A stretch of 64,000 nucleotides of DNA from Paenibacillus sp. EZ-K15 (GCF_002573715.1 NZ_PDHM01000013.1:62001-126000); one strand, 5' to 3'. Positions 15,156 to 24,906 are shown, counted from the stretch's first letter. Notes: a model not told the origin generated them from the letters alone. Made by a program: numbers and translations.

Positions 15156-17414
15156 ATGAGGCGTAAACGAACCAATTCTCGCTTGTTCTATCAATTTCTA
15201 CTGTCGCATGTACTGATTTTTGCCATACCGTTCATCATCCTTAGCAGTGTCGTGTATTATAATGCGGTCGTACGGTTCAAAAGTGAAATTGAGGCATCCA
15301 ATGTATACAAGCTGAACCAGGTTAAGAATACGTTCGACTTATTGGCACGCGGTCTGGACAACACGGCCTCAAGGATTTCGATTGACTCCGAATTGACCCC
15401 ATTCGTAGTGAAGAGCGGGAAATACAAGGAAATTGAAGCGGTAGATGAGCTGGGCAAATATAAGGCAAATAATACGATAGTCGATGAAGTCGCGCTTTAT
15501 TTTCATGGGGATGAGCGGCTGTATACTTCGTCCGGAATCAACTCATTCGATACATTTGCAAAGCGTGTATACGGATTTAGTGACCTGGACGGGATTCGCC
15601 TGGACGAGGACATGAGCCGACTTAAGATCCCTGAAATCCGTCGTATCCAGACTACGGTCACGGGCGCAAGCCAACAGCAAAACGTGCTGATGTATATGTT
15701 CCCGATTCCACGCAATAGCCAATCGCCTTACGGCACGGTTAGCTTCTTCATTCGTGAATCGATGCTGACCGACCTGGTTGGTCCTATTTTAGGGGATTTT
15801 AATGGCAGCGTTTACATTTTGGATTCCAAGGACAGCATTCTGGCTTCAAGAAGCCACGAGAACGACCTGACAGAACAGGATGCTAAACAGTTACTTGTTT
15901 CCAAGACCCAGGATGGCATTCATGATGCCAAGCTAGGCGGCGAACATTATTCTCTAATGCAGGCTAAATCAAAATGGACGGGTTGGTCTTATGTCATCGT
16001 TATGCCAACCGACCAGTTTTTGGGAAGGGTACTGGAAATGCGGACCTTTGTATTGCTCATTTGTGGTGCAGTTGTCGCCTTCGGGATTCTGATCGCCGTA
16101 CTGCTCTCGACTAGACAATACCGTCCAATCCGGAACATCGCAGACTATGTACGGACTTTACAGGTATGGACGCATGGAAACGATGACCGTCGCCATAATG
16201 AGCTCGACTTGATCCGCGATTCCGTTCAGGCGACGCGCGACCTGATGAAGAGAATCGATGAACAGCGTCCGATTGTGCGTGAGCAGTTTTTCGTCCGACT
16301 GATATTAGGTTTGATCAAGGATGAGGAGGAGACGATAGCTTTTTTATCTCGGGAAAATTTGTCGCTTCCCGAAGAGAACTGCTTTGTGACCGTTATCCCG
16401 ATGGACGGGAGTGAGTACATATCCACGCAGAACCGGGAAGAGCTGCTGCGGCTGCTGTCCGAGATATCCATGACGGATGCAGTTGGGTATGGAGTGGAAC
16501 TCATACCAGATCAGTCCCTCGCCATCCTGATTAGCACGGGCTGCAACGAATCATGTCTGCGCCATGTCCAAGAGGAAATTGCAGGCGAAATTGCTCGGCT
16601 GTTCGAGCATTGCTGCGGGTTTCGGCCAACGGTCGGCGTGGGCAGCCCGGTATCCGGGCTGATTCATGCGAATCGGTCTTACATTGAAGCTTCAGCTGCT
16701 ATGGAGCAAAGTGGTCGGATTCGCAAAGGGGAGATCGTATATTTCGCTGATATGTCCGAATGGCAGGAAGGCAGTGAATGGTACCCGATCGAAGAGCAAA
16801 TCCGCCTTGTGCAAAGCATGAAGCAGGGAAACAATGCAGCAGCCAAAACCGCGCTGGTTAACATCATGCACGATTTAGAAGGAAAAGAAGTATCTTTGTT
16901 TTACTTCCGCTGTATGAGTTTTGATCTGATCAACACGTTCCTTAGAACGATGAATGAACTGAAACTGAGTATTCCTCAAGAGTATCGGAGCCATTTGGCG
17001 GAATTTACGACCTTGAAACAACTGGATGCGGGGATGACCGGACTCATTGACCTCATATGCGATTATGTGCAGGCCAATAAAGAAAGCAAGAACACCGCCA
17101 TGGGGGCCGAGATTTTCCAATATATTGAGCAGCACTACCAAGAATATGACCTGAATTTGGAGAAAATCGCCGATCACTTCCAGATGTCCATTTCCTATTT
17201 CAGCCGTTACATGAAGGACCAGACGGGTTATACGTTCACCGAATATGTTACCCATCTTCGCATGGAGGAGGTCAAACGGCTGTTAAAGCACAGCGATCTG
17301 GCGATTAAAGATATTGTTGCCAGCGTTGGCTATTCGGACGTCTCCAATTTTATGCGCAAATTTAAAAATACAGAAGGTATAACGCTTGGGCAATACCGGA
17401 AACTGTATTCGTAA
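15156..17414 (+). CDS. Membrane-anchored AraC-family regulator of sugar uptake
   Basis: A 752-residue protein with a membrane segment at about 17-37, an extracytoplasmic sensor region, a second membrane segment at about 295-318, a cytoplasmic middle part and a C-terminal AraC double HTH (about 650-750: LEKIADHFQMSISYFSRYMK and IVASVGYSDVSNFMRKFK). This one-component architecture is common in Paenibacillus next to LplA/B/C-type transporters and senses extracellular sugars or a binding protein. Ribosome binding site GGGGGAGAGC precedes ATG 15156. A terminator separates it from the transporter genes, so it probably activates them in trans. Confidence 0.9.
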   Translation: MRRKRTNSRLFYQFLLSHVLIFAIPFIILSSVVYYNAVVRFKSEIEASNVYKLNQVKNTFDLLARGLDNTASRISIDSELTPFVVKSGKYKEIEAVDELGKYKANNTIVDEVALYFHGDERLYTSSGINSFDTFAKRVYGFSDLDGIRLDEDMSRLKIPEIRRIQTTVTGASQQQNVLMYMFPIPRNSQSPYGTVSFFIRESMLTDLVGPILGDFNGSVYILDSKDSILASRSHENDLTEQDAKQLLVSKTQDGIHDAKLGGEHYSLMQAKSKWTGWSYVIVMPTDQFLGRVLEMRTFVLLICGAVVAFGILIAVLLSTRQYRPIRNIADYVRTLQVWTHGNDDRRHNELDLIRDSVQATRDLMKRIDEQRPIVREQFFVRLILGLIKDEEETIAFLSRENLSLPEENCFVTVIPMDGSEYISTQNREELLRLLSEISMTDAVGYGVELIPDQSLAILISTGCNESCLRHVQEEIAGEIARLFEHCCGFRPTVGVGSPVSGLIHANRSYIEASAAMEQSGRIRKGEIVYFADMSEWQEGSEWYPIEEQIRLVQSMKQGNNAAAKTALVNIMHDLEGKEVSLFYFRCMSFDLINTFLRTMNELKLSIPQEYRSHLAEFTTLKQLDAGMTGLIDLICDYVQANKESKNTAMGAEIFQYIEQHYQEYDLNLEKIADHFQMSISYFSRYMKDQTGYTFTEYVTHLRMEEVKRLLKHSDLAIKDIVASVGYSDVSNFMRKFKNTEGITLGQYRKLYS

Positions 17415-17451
17415 GTACAAAGCTGTAAATCTTCGTATAATCTTTCGATAA

Positions 17452-17501
17452 AACGCGTGTTTCTACTCGAAATCTTTGATTCGAGAGAACGCGCTTTTTT
17501 T
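17452..17501 (+). terminator. Intrinsic terminator after the AraC regulator
   Basis: ACGCG and CTCGAAATC arms pair with GATTCGAG and CGCG; TTTTTTT follows. Confidence 0.8.
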
Positions 17502-17749
17502 GTCCATTAGCTTGAGGTCGGGGAAGAGGTAATCCTTAATAAGGAGGGCTGATACAGAATTGTAAAGAATCGACAAGCCGCAGCAAGAATAACAAATTTA
17601 CACGAATCCGCCTTGTCGTGGCAGGTAATGTAAAAAGTAACAACCCCAGAACAATATCTACAGATTTACGATTACATCTTCGAACAGATAGCATGAGATT
17701 TATTAACTGTGGTTCACAATTTCAATTTTAGAAAGGGGTTGGTTGGTTC
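17502..17749. other. Upstream region of the sugar ABC operon
   Basis: About 250 bases without a gene. It should contain the promoter and AraC binding sites of the operon, but I cannot pick a convincing -35/-10 pair or direct repeat by eye. Confidence 0.4.
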
Positions 17750-18703
17750 ATGACAGCCAAGACACTGCTTGCTGCCAAAAGTGCGGGACGCGGGCTCAGG
17801 AAAAGCAGATGGAAGTCGGTTCTCAAAAATTGGGAGTTGTATATATTCGTTCTGCCCACGATGGCCTATTTTATTGTGTTTCATTATTTCCCGCTGTATG
17901 GCCTGCAGATTGCCTTCAGGGATTATGCCCCCAGTTCGGGGATATGGAACAGCCCTTGGGTCGGTCTTGAGCATTTAAGGCGTTTTTTCGATTCTTATTA
18001 TTTTTGGGATCTGATCGGGAATACGGTTGGCATCAGCTTGTATGAAATGATCGTTGGGTTTCCGATCCCGATTATTATCGCGTTAGCGCTTAATGAGCTG
18101 AAGAACGGGGCGTTCAAGAAGTGGGTGCAGACCGTAACGTATGCGCCTCACTTTATATCCGTCGTCGTTATGAGCGGCATGATTATCGCCTTTCTGTCTC
18201 CGGGAACCGGTATAGTCAATTTGGCCATCAAGGCTTTGGGTGGAGAACCTGTGCAATTTCTGGGCGAACCGGGCTGGTTCAAGTCTGTGTTTGTACTCTC
18301 CGGTGTATGGCAAAGTATGGGCTGGGGGACGATTATTTACCTGGCGGCGCTGGCTGGTGTCGATCCCCAGCAGCATGAAGCGGCGATGATCGACGGTGCC
18401 ACCCGGATGAAGCGCATATGGCATATCAATCTTCCGAGCATCCTGCCTACGATGGTGATCTTGCTCATTCTGAACGTAGGGAGCTTTATGTCCGTCGGGT
18501 TTGAAAAAGTATTCCTGCTGCAAAATCCACTGAATTTGGAGTCCTCAGACGTTATCTCCACATACGTATACCGAAGCGGGCTTGTGCAAGGCCAGTTCAG
18601 CTTCTCGGCTGCGATTGGCTTGTTTAACTCGGTCATTAATTTCATACTGCTGCTTACCGTTAACCGGATCGCCAAGAGAGTAAACGAGACAAGTCTATGG
18701 TAG
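17750..18703 (+). CDS. Sugar ABC transporter permease, LplB type
   Basis: A 317-residue MetI-like permease with about six membrane segments. The EAA loop reads EAAMIDGATRMKRIWHINLP. The N-terminal WELYIFVLPTMAYFIVFHYF and YAPHFISVVVMSGM segments are typical of the LplB/YteP subgroup, which is longer than ordinary MalF-like permeases in Bacilli. It begins the transporter operon, with GAAAGGGGTTGG as ribosome binding site, and is followed 19 bases later by the partner permease. No ATPase gene is in the operon, as is normal for this group, which uses a shared MsmX-type ATPase. Confidence 0.92.
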   Translation: MTAKTLLAAKSAGRGLRKSRWKSVLKNWELYIFVLPTMAYFIVFHYFPLYGLQIAFRDYAPSSGIWNSPWVGLEHLRRFFDSYYFWDLIGNTVGISLYEMIVGFPIPIIIALALNELKNGAFKKWVQTVTYAPHFISVVVMSGMIIAFLSPGTGIVNLAIKALGGEPVQFLGEPGWFKSVFVLSGVWQSMGWGTIIYLAALAGVDPQQHEAAMIDGATRMKRIWHINLPSILPTMVILLILNVGSFMSVGFEKVFLLQNPLNLESSDVISTYVYRSGLVQGQFSFSAAIGLFNSVINFILLLTVNRIAKRVNETSLW

Positions 18704-18722
18704 AGGAAGGTGGATAACAACC

Positions 18723-19616
18723 ATGAAAAGGAAACTTAGATCGGACAGAGTGTTCGAAATCATCAATTTCATATTTCTATTCTTCATCCTGATCATCGTC
18801 TTATACCCGCTCGTATACGTTATCAGTGCTTCTATCAGTGATCCTGTCTATGTGAATCAGGGGACGATGTGGCTTTATCCCAGAGGCATTACGTTTGAAG
18901 GGTATCAGCGGGTGTTTCAAAATCCGGAGATTTGGTCCGGTTACAGAAACACGATTTTGTATACGGTTGCAGGAACAGCCATCAACCTGCTGTTTACGGT
19001 TCCAGGGGCCTATGCGCTCTCCCGCAAAGATTTGAAAGGCCGCGGGATCATGATGGGCTTGATCGTGTTCACGATGTTTTTCGGAGGCGGGCTGATTCCA
19101 TCCTTCCTGCTCGTCAGCTGGCTTGGAATGCTGAACACCGTGTGGGCGCTGCTGATTCCTAATGCAGTTGCAGTCTATAACTTGATTATTTGCCGCACAT
19201 TTTTTCAAACCAATATTCCGAAAGAGCTCCAGGAATCCGCCGAAATCGATGGCTGCTCCAATACCGTTCTGTTTCTGAAAATCGTGCTTCCGCTCTCTGC
19301 TCCGATCATCGCGGTAATGGCCCTTTATTATGGGGTGACTCACTGGAACAGTTACTTTAGTGCCATCATTTACTTGAAGGACCGCAACTTGTATCCGCTT
19401 CAATTAATATTGCGTGAAATACTTGTACAGAATCAGATGAACGATACGATGCTGATGACCGGAGACGACATGGAAGCGATGGCCAAACAGGCACGGATTG
19501 CCGACATCATCAAGTATGCCGTCATGATCGTGTCCAGCTTGCCGATTATCGTCATCTATCCGTTTATGCAGCGCTTTTTCATGAAAGGTGTGCTGATTGG
19601 CTCCGTCAAGGGTTAA
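18723..19616 (+). CDS. Sugar ABC transporter permease, LplC/YtcP type
   Basis: A 297-residue partner permease with about six membrane segments. Characteristic features are YPLVYVISASISDPVYVNQG at the N-terminus, the EAA loop ESAEIDGCSNTVLFLKIVLP and the C-terminal VIYPFMQRFFMKGVLIGSVK. It forms a heterodimer with the upstream permease. The operon continues 63 bases later with the binding lipoprotein. Confidence 0.92.
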   Translation: MKRKLRSDRVFEIINFIFLFFILIIVLYPLVYVISASISDPVYVNQGTMWLYPRGITFEGYQRVFQNPEIWSGYRNTILYTVAGTAINLLFTVPGAYALSRKDLKGRGIMMGLIVFTMFFGGGLIPSFLLVSWLGMLNTVWALLIPNAVAVYNLIICRTFFQTNIPKELQESAEIDGCSNTVLFLKIVLPLSAPIIAVMALYYGVTHWNSYFSAIIYLKDRNLYPLQLILREILVQNQMNDTMLMTGDDMEAMAKQARIADIIKYAVMIVSSLPIIVIYPFMQRFFMKGVLIGSVKG

Positions 19617-19679
19617 CTGGGACATCTGGAATTTCACAATGATGAACAATATAAGCTCATGGAGAGGGGAAATAAAGAA

Positions 19680-21278
19680 ATGAAAAAATGGTTAAAAGGC
19701 AGTTTCTGTATCATTATAAGCAGCGCAATTCTGTTAGCCGGCTGCAGCACGGGCAATAAAACGAATCATGCTGGGAATGAAAGTGGGGGAGAACCGAAAA
19801 ATTTCAATACCAGCGGCTACCCGATTGTAGGTGAAAAAATCACTTTGACGATGATGGGAGCGAAAGCGGCCATTCACGGGCCTTGGGAGGACATGGTACT
19901 ATTCAAGGAAATGGAAGAAATGACAAATATCCATTTTAATTTCAATACGCCTCCAGCAGCTAACTATCAAGAGGCTAAGAATTTGGCGTTCGCAAGCCAG
20001 CAATTGCCGGATGTGTTTTTCAATGCTGGTCTTACACCTGACGATGAAGTTACATACGGCGGCCAAGGTTATCTGGTTCCGCTGGAAGGATTGATCGAGG
20101 AGTACGCTCCGAATTTCAATAAACTCATGAAGGATAATCCGGATATCAAAAAGTCGATCACCACCGTGGACGGGCATATCTACTCCCTTCCGCTCATTAT
20201 CGATGAGCCTCGTGCGTTCGTTCCGAGCAGACTGTGGCTGAACGGGGACTGGATGGAGAGTTTGGGGATTACGACGGAGCCAACGACTACGGATGAACTG
20301 TATGAGCTGCTGAAGCGGTTCAAGAACGAAGACCCCAACAAGAACGGCAAAAATGACGAAATTCCGATATCCAGTGAGAAACTGGGAGGCTTCCAGAGCG
20401 TGCTGCTCCCAGCATTCGGCTTGCTTGGACGTGAAGTGGAGGTAAAGGACGGGAAGGTCCGCTTCAATCCGGTGCAGGATCAGTACAAGGAATATCTCGC
20501 TTACTTGAATAAACTGTTCACAGAGAAGCTGATGGATGAGGAAACCTTTGTACAGACGTCCCAGCAAATGACGGCCAAAGGCAATTCGAACCAAATCGGT
20601 GCTTTCCCACATTCATCTCCAGATCTCGTCCTGAAGGTTGATAAACCGGAAGACAATTTAAAGCACCCCATGCTTGGGACGCTGACCAGTCCGGTCAACA
20701 GCGAGAAGCTGGCGATGAAATCATCGAAAATCCGCCGCGGTACATTCGCGATTACGAGTCAGAATAAGTATCCTGAGGCGACGATGCGGTGGGTCGATTA
20801 TTTGTACTCCTCCGAAGGCAGCAAGCTCGGGATTTACGGAAACAGCATCAAATGGCTGGATGACGCCAAAACGAAGTGGGAGTTCGATTTTCCTGAAGGA
20901 ATGAACAGTGAGGAATATCGGGCGAAGTTAACCCCGGACTGTGGCGGACAGCTGCCATTGATCAAGGAAAGAAAATTTGACGCTATGCGTGATAACGGCA
21001 AAGGGCCGGATTATAACAAAATGGTGGACGAGAAGTTGAACCCTCATGCGGTGCAGCCATACCCCGATGTGTATTTCAGCAGTGATGAGCAAAAAAGGCT
21101 GAATATCATTAAGACGGACATTAAAACCTATGTCGATCAAATGGAAGCGAAGTTTGTCGTTGGTCAGGAGCCGCTCACGAAGTGGGACGATTATGTGAAG
21201 ATGATTAACAAGATGGGTCTGGATGAAATGCTGAAGATTTATCAGGATGCCTATGACCGGTGGAACAAGTCGGAATAA
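19680..21278 (+). CDS. Sugar-binding lipoprotein, LplA-type family 1 solute-binding protein
   Basis: Start at ATG 19680 (GAGAGGGGAAATAAAGAA upstream); an ATG 21 bases before it lies in the ribosome binding site. The 532-residue precursor has a lipoprotein signal with lipobox LLAGC, so the mature protein is anchored to the membrane outer face. The body is a large family 1 solute-binding protein of the LplA/YtcQ type (for example KLTLTMMGAK-like first strand, FKNEDPNKNGKNDEIPIS calcium-like loop, EGSKLGIYGN). It delivers an oligosaccharide to the permease pair upstream. The ligand cannot be predicted; no glycosidase gene lies in this operon. Confidence 0.9.
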   Translation: MKKWLKGSFCIIISSAILLAGCSTGNKTNHAGNESGGEPKNFNTSGYPIVGEKITLTMMGAKAAIHGPWEDMVLFKEMEEMTNIHFNFNTPPAANYQEAKNLAFASQQLPDVFFNAGLTPDDEVTYGGQGYLVPLEGLIEEYAPNFNKLMKDNPDIKKSITTVDGHIYSLPLIIDEPRAFVPSRLWLNGDWMESLGITTEPTTTDELYELLKRFKNEDPNKNGKNDEIPISSEKLGGFQSVLLPAFGLLGREVEVKDGKVRFNPVQDQYKEYLAYLNKLFTEKLMDEETFVQTSQQMTAKGNSNQIGAFPHSSPDLVLKVDKPEDNLKHPMLGTLTSPVNSEKLAMKSSKIRRGTFAITSQNKYPEATMRWVDYLYSSEGSKLGIYGNSIKWLDDAKTKWEFDFPEGMNSEEYRAKLTPDCGGQLPLIKERKFDAMRDNGKGPDYNKMVDEKLNPHAVQPYPDVYFSSDEQKRLNIIKTDIKTYVDQMEAKFVVGQEPLTKWDDYVKMINKMGLDEMLKIYQDAYDRWNKSE

Positions 21279-21344
21279 TCAAGAAAAAGTGTGAGTGCAA
21301 TGACAGAAGCTATTCAGCACTACATCCAAATGATTGGAGGAGGA

Positions 21345-21377
21345 GGCAAAAAGCACGAACTTTGTGTGCTTTTTGCC
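21345..21377 (+). terminator. Intrinsic terminator after the sugar ABC operon
   Basis: Perfect 12-bp stem GGCAAAAAGCAC / GTGCTTTTTGCC. Confidence 0.85.
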
Positions 21378-21479
21378 TCTTAGCTTCTTGGTGGCTGTCG
21401 AAACGTCTTCGGTAAGTCCAGACTTGCATGTTGCTCCATTTATCAGCGGTTTACGGTCTTTTCCTGTGGCGTACATTCG

Positions 21480-21508
21480 TTGACAGAACACGGGTCTGGT
21501 GGTATCCT
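21480..21508 (+). promoter_or_regulatory. Sigma-A promoter for the MATE gene leader
   Basis: TTGACA (21480-21485), 17-base spacer, TATCCT (21503-21508). Predicted transcription start near 21515, giving a leader of about 175 bases. Confidence 0.6.
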
Positions 21509-21514
21509 CCAATC

Positions 21515-21660
21515 AAAGACGGGGTTTATCCGGATCAAATGAATCAATCCGTATTTGTCCCCTTGGCGAGGGAGTGAGCTCTCCCAAGCGGAACGGTTAC
21601 GGCAGCCATTTCTAAATACCGTAAGCCTTTAAGCTCTTCGTTTGAAGAGTTTTTTTCTTT
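21515..21660 (+). promoter_or_regulatory. Structured 5' leader with terminator, candidate riboswitch or attenuator
   Basis: Successive helices are visible: GGGG/CCCC enclosing CGGAT/ATCCG; GGGAG/CTCCC with a small loop; TTACGG/CCGTAA. An intrinsic terminator CTCTTC-GTTT-GAAGAG (21634-21649) with a long T run follows. The terminator ends about 30 bases before the MATE start. I could not match the leader to a known class (guanidine-I, yybP-ykoY, TPP, FMN, SAM, T-box and others were compared by eye). Confidence 0.55.
21634..21660 (+). terminator. Leader terminator before the MATE gene
   Basis: CTCTTC-GTTT-GAAGAG followed by TTTTTTTCTTTT. It lies after a promoter and before the coding region, the position of an attenuator. 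Confidence 0.8.
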
Positions 21661-21690
21661 TATATTACAACGAAAAGAATGTGATGACAG

Positions 21691-23076
21691 ATGTTGGTTC
21701 GATTACGAACCCAAATGAACGGCTTGCTTCAACAGCATTTATCCGGGGAGTCGATGGACTACCGGCAGATTTTCGCTTTATTTTTCCCGATATTGATCGA
21801 CCAGGCATTCATCATCGGTTTGAACCTGGTCAATACGGCCATGATCAGTTCGTCGGGCGTATCGGCAGTCAGCGCCGTGAACATGGTGGACTCCCTGAAT
21901 ATTTTCCTGATCAATGTGTTCGTGGCGGTGGCAACCGGGGGCACCGTCGTTGTCGCGCAGTATAAGGGAAGCGGCAATGCCTTGATGGTATCCCGGGCTT
22001 CTGCGGCCACCGTAACATCGGTGGCGATGATCGCTTTAGCGATCGCGCTGCTGATCATTGGGCTTCACCAGCCGGTGCTGAATCTGCTGTTCGGCTCAGC
22101 GTCACCCGAGGTGCTGGAGAGTGCGCGAGTGTATCTGATCGGAAGCAGTACTTCCTTTATCGGAATTGCAATCGTGCAGGCCGTTTGCGGCGCGCTGCGG
22201 GGGATCGGCAAGACCCGGGCTTCACTGGCGTTGTCGTTAATCATGAACCTGCTCTACGTGCTGCTGAACATCGTATTCATCACCCTGCTGAATATGGGTG
22301 TTATGGGCATGACGCTGGCGGTTAACATCGCCCGTTTTGCCGGAGCGGCCTGCGCACTCTACTATCTGTTCAGAGTGGATGCCACGCTGCATATCCGTCT
22401 GCGGGATCTGTTTCATTTTCCGATATCCATGCTGCGCAAAATTATGTTTATCGGGCTTCCGTTTGCAGCCGAGCAGATGTTTTTTAACGGGGGAAAGCTT
22501 TTGACTCAAGTGTTTATCGTCAGCTTGGGTACGTACGCCATTGCAACGAACGCGATCGGGTCTTCGCTTGCGGCCGTCTTCCAAATTCCAGCCAGTGCGT
22601 TGTCCTTAACGATTGTAACCGTCGTAGGTCAATGCATCGGCCGCGGTAATATAGCGGATGCACGGAAGTTTATTAAATCTTTTCTATGGCTGGGCGCAAT
22701 CTCGCTGGCCTTGATGGGTTTGATTTTGATGCCGCTCTACCGGCCGCTGGTCGGGTTGTTCAACCCGCCTCCGGAAATCGTGAACGATCTGTTCGTGGTG
22801 CTGTTGATTAACACCCTTGTACAGGTTCCGCTATGGTCGATAAGCTTTATTCTGCCTTCGGCGCTGCGTGCGGCAGGCGACTCGCGTTTTACCTCGATCA
22901 CTTCGATGCTGACCATGTGGCTGTTCCGGGTGATTCTCGGTTATATTATGGGGATTGTTCTGGGCTGGAGCATTCTTGGCGTATGGCTGGCCATGAACTG
23001 TGAATGGGGCGTGCGGGGAGCGGTCTTCCTATGGCGCTTCCGCGGTAAGAAATGGTATGCGCACAAGCTGATATAA
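21691..23076 (+). CDS. MATE-family multidrug/metabolite efflux transporter
   Basis: A 461-residue protein with about 12 membrane segments in two similar halves. MATE features include FPILIDQAFIIGLNLVNTAM at the start, VAVATGGTVVVAQYKGSG, GALRGIGKTRASL and the second-half counterpart SALRAAGDSRFTS. MATE proteins exchange Na+ or H+ for cationic drugs or metabolites. The start is uncertain: ATG 21691 is first after an in-frame stop but lacks a clear ribosome binding site. ATG 21754, just after GGGGAG, is an alternative. The structured leader and terminator upstream suggest ligand- or translation-responsive expression. A bidirectional terminator follows. Confidence 0.88.
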   Translation: MLVRLRTQMNGLLQQHLSGESMDYRQIFALFFPILIDQAFIIGLNLVNTAMISSSGVSAVSAVNMVDSLNIFLINVFVAVATGGTVVVAQYKGSGNALMVSRASAATVTSVAMIALAIALLIIGLHQPVLNLLFGSASPEVLESARVYLIGSSTSFIGIAIVQAVCGALRGIGKTRASLALSLIMNLLYVLLNIVFITLLNMGVMGMTLAVNIARFAGAACALYYLFRVDATLHIRLRDLFHFPISMLRKIMFIGLPFAAEQMFFNGGKLLTQVFIVSLGTYAIATNAIGSSLAAVFQIPASALSLTIVTVVGQCIGRGNIADARKFIKSFLWLGAISLALMGLILMPLYRPLVGLFNPPPEIVNDLFVVLLINTLVQVPLWSISFILPSALRAAGDSRFTSITSMLTMWLFRVILGYIMGIVLGWSILGVWLAMNCEWGVRGAVFLWRFRGKKWYAHKLI

Positions 23077-23103
23077 GCTATTATCTATTTCATATAAAGC
23101 AGA

Positions 23104-23130
23104 AAAGCCCCGGGTTTCCGGGGCTTTTTG
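23104..23130. terminator. Bidirectional terminator between MATE and CoA-disulfide reductase genes
   Basis: AAAGCCCCG-GGTTTC-CGGGGCTTT with A and T runs on the two sides, serving convergent genes. Confidence 0.9.
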
Positions 23131-23192
23131 CATGTTGTTTTTTATTGCAAGCAGTATGTCCATCGATTCCAGACAGATTTAATTAGGAGCGA

Positions 23193-24845
23193 TTATGATG
23201 GCTTATAAACCGCCGCGTATGTTTTCCAGCCGCCGTCCAGGTTCTTCACCCGGAATCCATGCTCGGTCAAAATGCGGGCGGCCAAATATCCACGCAGTCC
23301 AACCTGGCAGGTAACGTACAGGGTTTCATTCTCCGGCAATTCCTTCAGCCGGCTCCGGAGGTCGTTCAACGGAATGTTGATGGAACCTGGGATATAACCC
23401 GCTTCCCTTTCCCTAGGCTCACGGACGTCGATCAAGGTTGCACCGTTTTCAACCAGGTCGTTGATTTCCTGCCATTGTACCGTGTCAACCAAGCCATCCA
23501 AGATGTTGGTGGCAACATATCCGGCATAGTTTACCGGGTCTTTGGCTGAGGAATAAGGGGGCGCGTAGGAGAGCTCCAGTTCCGTCAAGTCCCATACGGT
23601 GAGATTCCCCTTGATCGCTGCAGCAATCACATCGATTCGTTTATCCACGCCATCTGCTCCTACGGCCTGTGCGCCATAGATTCGTCCTGTTTCCGGATGG
23701 AATAACAGCTTTAATGATATCGAATACGCCCCGGGGTAGTATCCGGCATGTGACGAGGGATGAATGTGGATAGCCTGGTAAGGAGCATTCATCTGCTTGA
23801 GGCGTTTTTCATTGGCACCCGTCGCAGCAACCGTTAGATCAAAGATTTTGGCGATTGAGGAACCGAGTGTGCCTTTGTAACGGTTGTTTTTTCCATAAAT
23901 ATGATCTGCAACAAGGCGTCCCTGCCGGTTGGCAGGTCCCGCGAGCGGAATGATCGCGGGGCTCTGAAGAATGAAATCCCTGACCTCGATCGCATCACCG
24001 ATGGCATAGATGTTCGGATCAGCGGTCTGCAAATACTCGTTCACTTGGATACCCCCGCGATCATTGACAGGAAGAGCGGCATCTACCGCCAGTACATTCT
24101 CGGGACGAACACCAATAGAAAGCAAAATCATATCGGTTGTGACTTGTTTGCCGCTGGAAAGTTCAATTCGATGTCCGCCTTCATGGAATGCCCGAACACC
24201 ATCCTCAAGAATTAAACGGACTCCTTTTTCCTTAAGATGCGAATGGACGATAGCTGCCATCTCGTAGTCGAGAGGAGCCATAACCTGGTTAGCCATTTCA
24301 ATGACAGTCACCTGAATGCCGCGATCGGCCAGATTCTCCGCCATCTCAAGTCCGATAAACCCGCCGCCAACAACAACGGCTTCTTTCGGCTTATTATGGT
24401 CTATAAAATGTTTGATTCGGTCCGTGTCCGGGATATTCCGCAACGTGAATACGTTACGGGCTTCGGACAAGCCGGGAATATCCGGCACCACGGGCTTTGC
24501 GCCGGGTGACAGGATTAGGTGATCATAGCTCTCCGTGTAGGATTCTCCGGTTTTAAGGTTTTTAATCGTAACCATCTTCTCATCACGTTGAATGGATGTA
24601 ACTTCACTTCGATTCCGTATATCCAGCTGATAGCGGCTGCTGAGACCGGGCACGGTCTGCACTAGCAGCTTATTGCGATCTTGTATCGTTTCACCTATAT
24701 AGTAGGGGAGACCGCAGTTGGCAAACGAAATATATTCACCGCGTTCCACTATAATAATGGTAGAGCTCTCATCCAATCTCCGTAGTCTGGCTGCTGCCGA
24801 GGCCCCTCCAGCCACGCCGCCGACAATGACGATTTTTTTGCTCAT
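23193..24845 (-). CDS. cdr: CoA-disulfide reductase with C-terminal rhodanese domain (CoADR-RHD)
   Basis: A 550-residue flavoprotein. The N-terminus has the FAD dinucleotide-binding motif (VIVGGVAGGASAAARLRR) and the single active-site Cys in SFANCGLPYYIG, then an NAD(P)H motif (AVVVGGGFIGLEMAENL). The C-terminal rhodanese domain (about 455-550) has its active Cys in YVTCQVGLRGY. CoADR-RHD enzymes reduce CoA persulfide or disulfide and polysulfide. The gene is divergent from cstR, and a CstR-type palindrome lies 46 bases upstream of its start, so it should be derepressed by reactive sulfur species. It may fill the role that sulfide:quinone reductase has in the S. aureus cst locus, which is absent here. 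Confidence 0.92.
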   Translation of the reverse strand: MSKKIVIVGGVAGGASAAARLRRLDESSTIIIVERGEYISFANCGLPYYIGETIQDRNKLLVQTVPGLSSRYQLDIRNRSEVTSIQRDEKMVTIKNLKTGESYTESYDHLILSPGAKPVVPDIPGLSEARNVFTLRNIPDTDRIKHFIDHNKPKEAVVVGGGFIGLEMAENLADRGIQVTVIEMANQVMAPLDYEMAAIVHSHLKEKGVRLILEDGVRAFHEGGHRIELSSGKQVTTDMILLSIGVRPENVLAVDAALPVNDRGGIQVNEYLQTADPNIYAIGDAIEVRDFILQSPAIIPLAGPANRQGRLVADHIYGKNNRYKGTLGSSIAKIFDLTVAATGANEKRLKQMNAPYQAIHIHPSSHAGYYPGAYSISLKLLFHPETGRIYGAQAVGADGVDKRIDVIAAAIKGNLTVWDLTELELSYAPPYSSAKDPVNYAGYVATNILDGLVDTVQWQEINDLVENGATLIDVREPREREAGYIPGSINIPLNDLRSRLKELPENETLYVTCQVGLRGYLAARILTEHGFRVKNLDGGWKTYAAVYKPS

Positions 24846-24890
24846 GGTATATTCCTCCCTAAATTGGCGTATATTATGAATTGAATCTAT

Positions 24891-24906
24891 ATACCCTATG
24901 GGGTAT
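24891..24906. promoter_or_regulatory. CstR operator 1 (upstream of cdr)
   Basis: ATACCCTATGGGGTAT, the pseudo-palindrome typical of CsoR/CstR-family operators. It lies between cdr and cstR. Confidence 0.85.

Noticed and set aside
21515..21660. Assignment of the MATE leader as a guanidine-I (ykkC), yybP-ykoY, TPP, FMN or T-box element
   Set aside because: None of the conserved core sequences of those classes was found in the leader; it is left unassigned.
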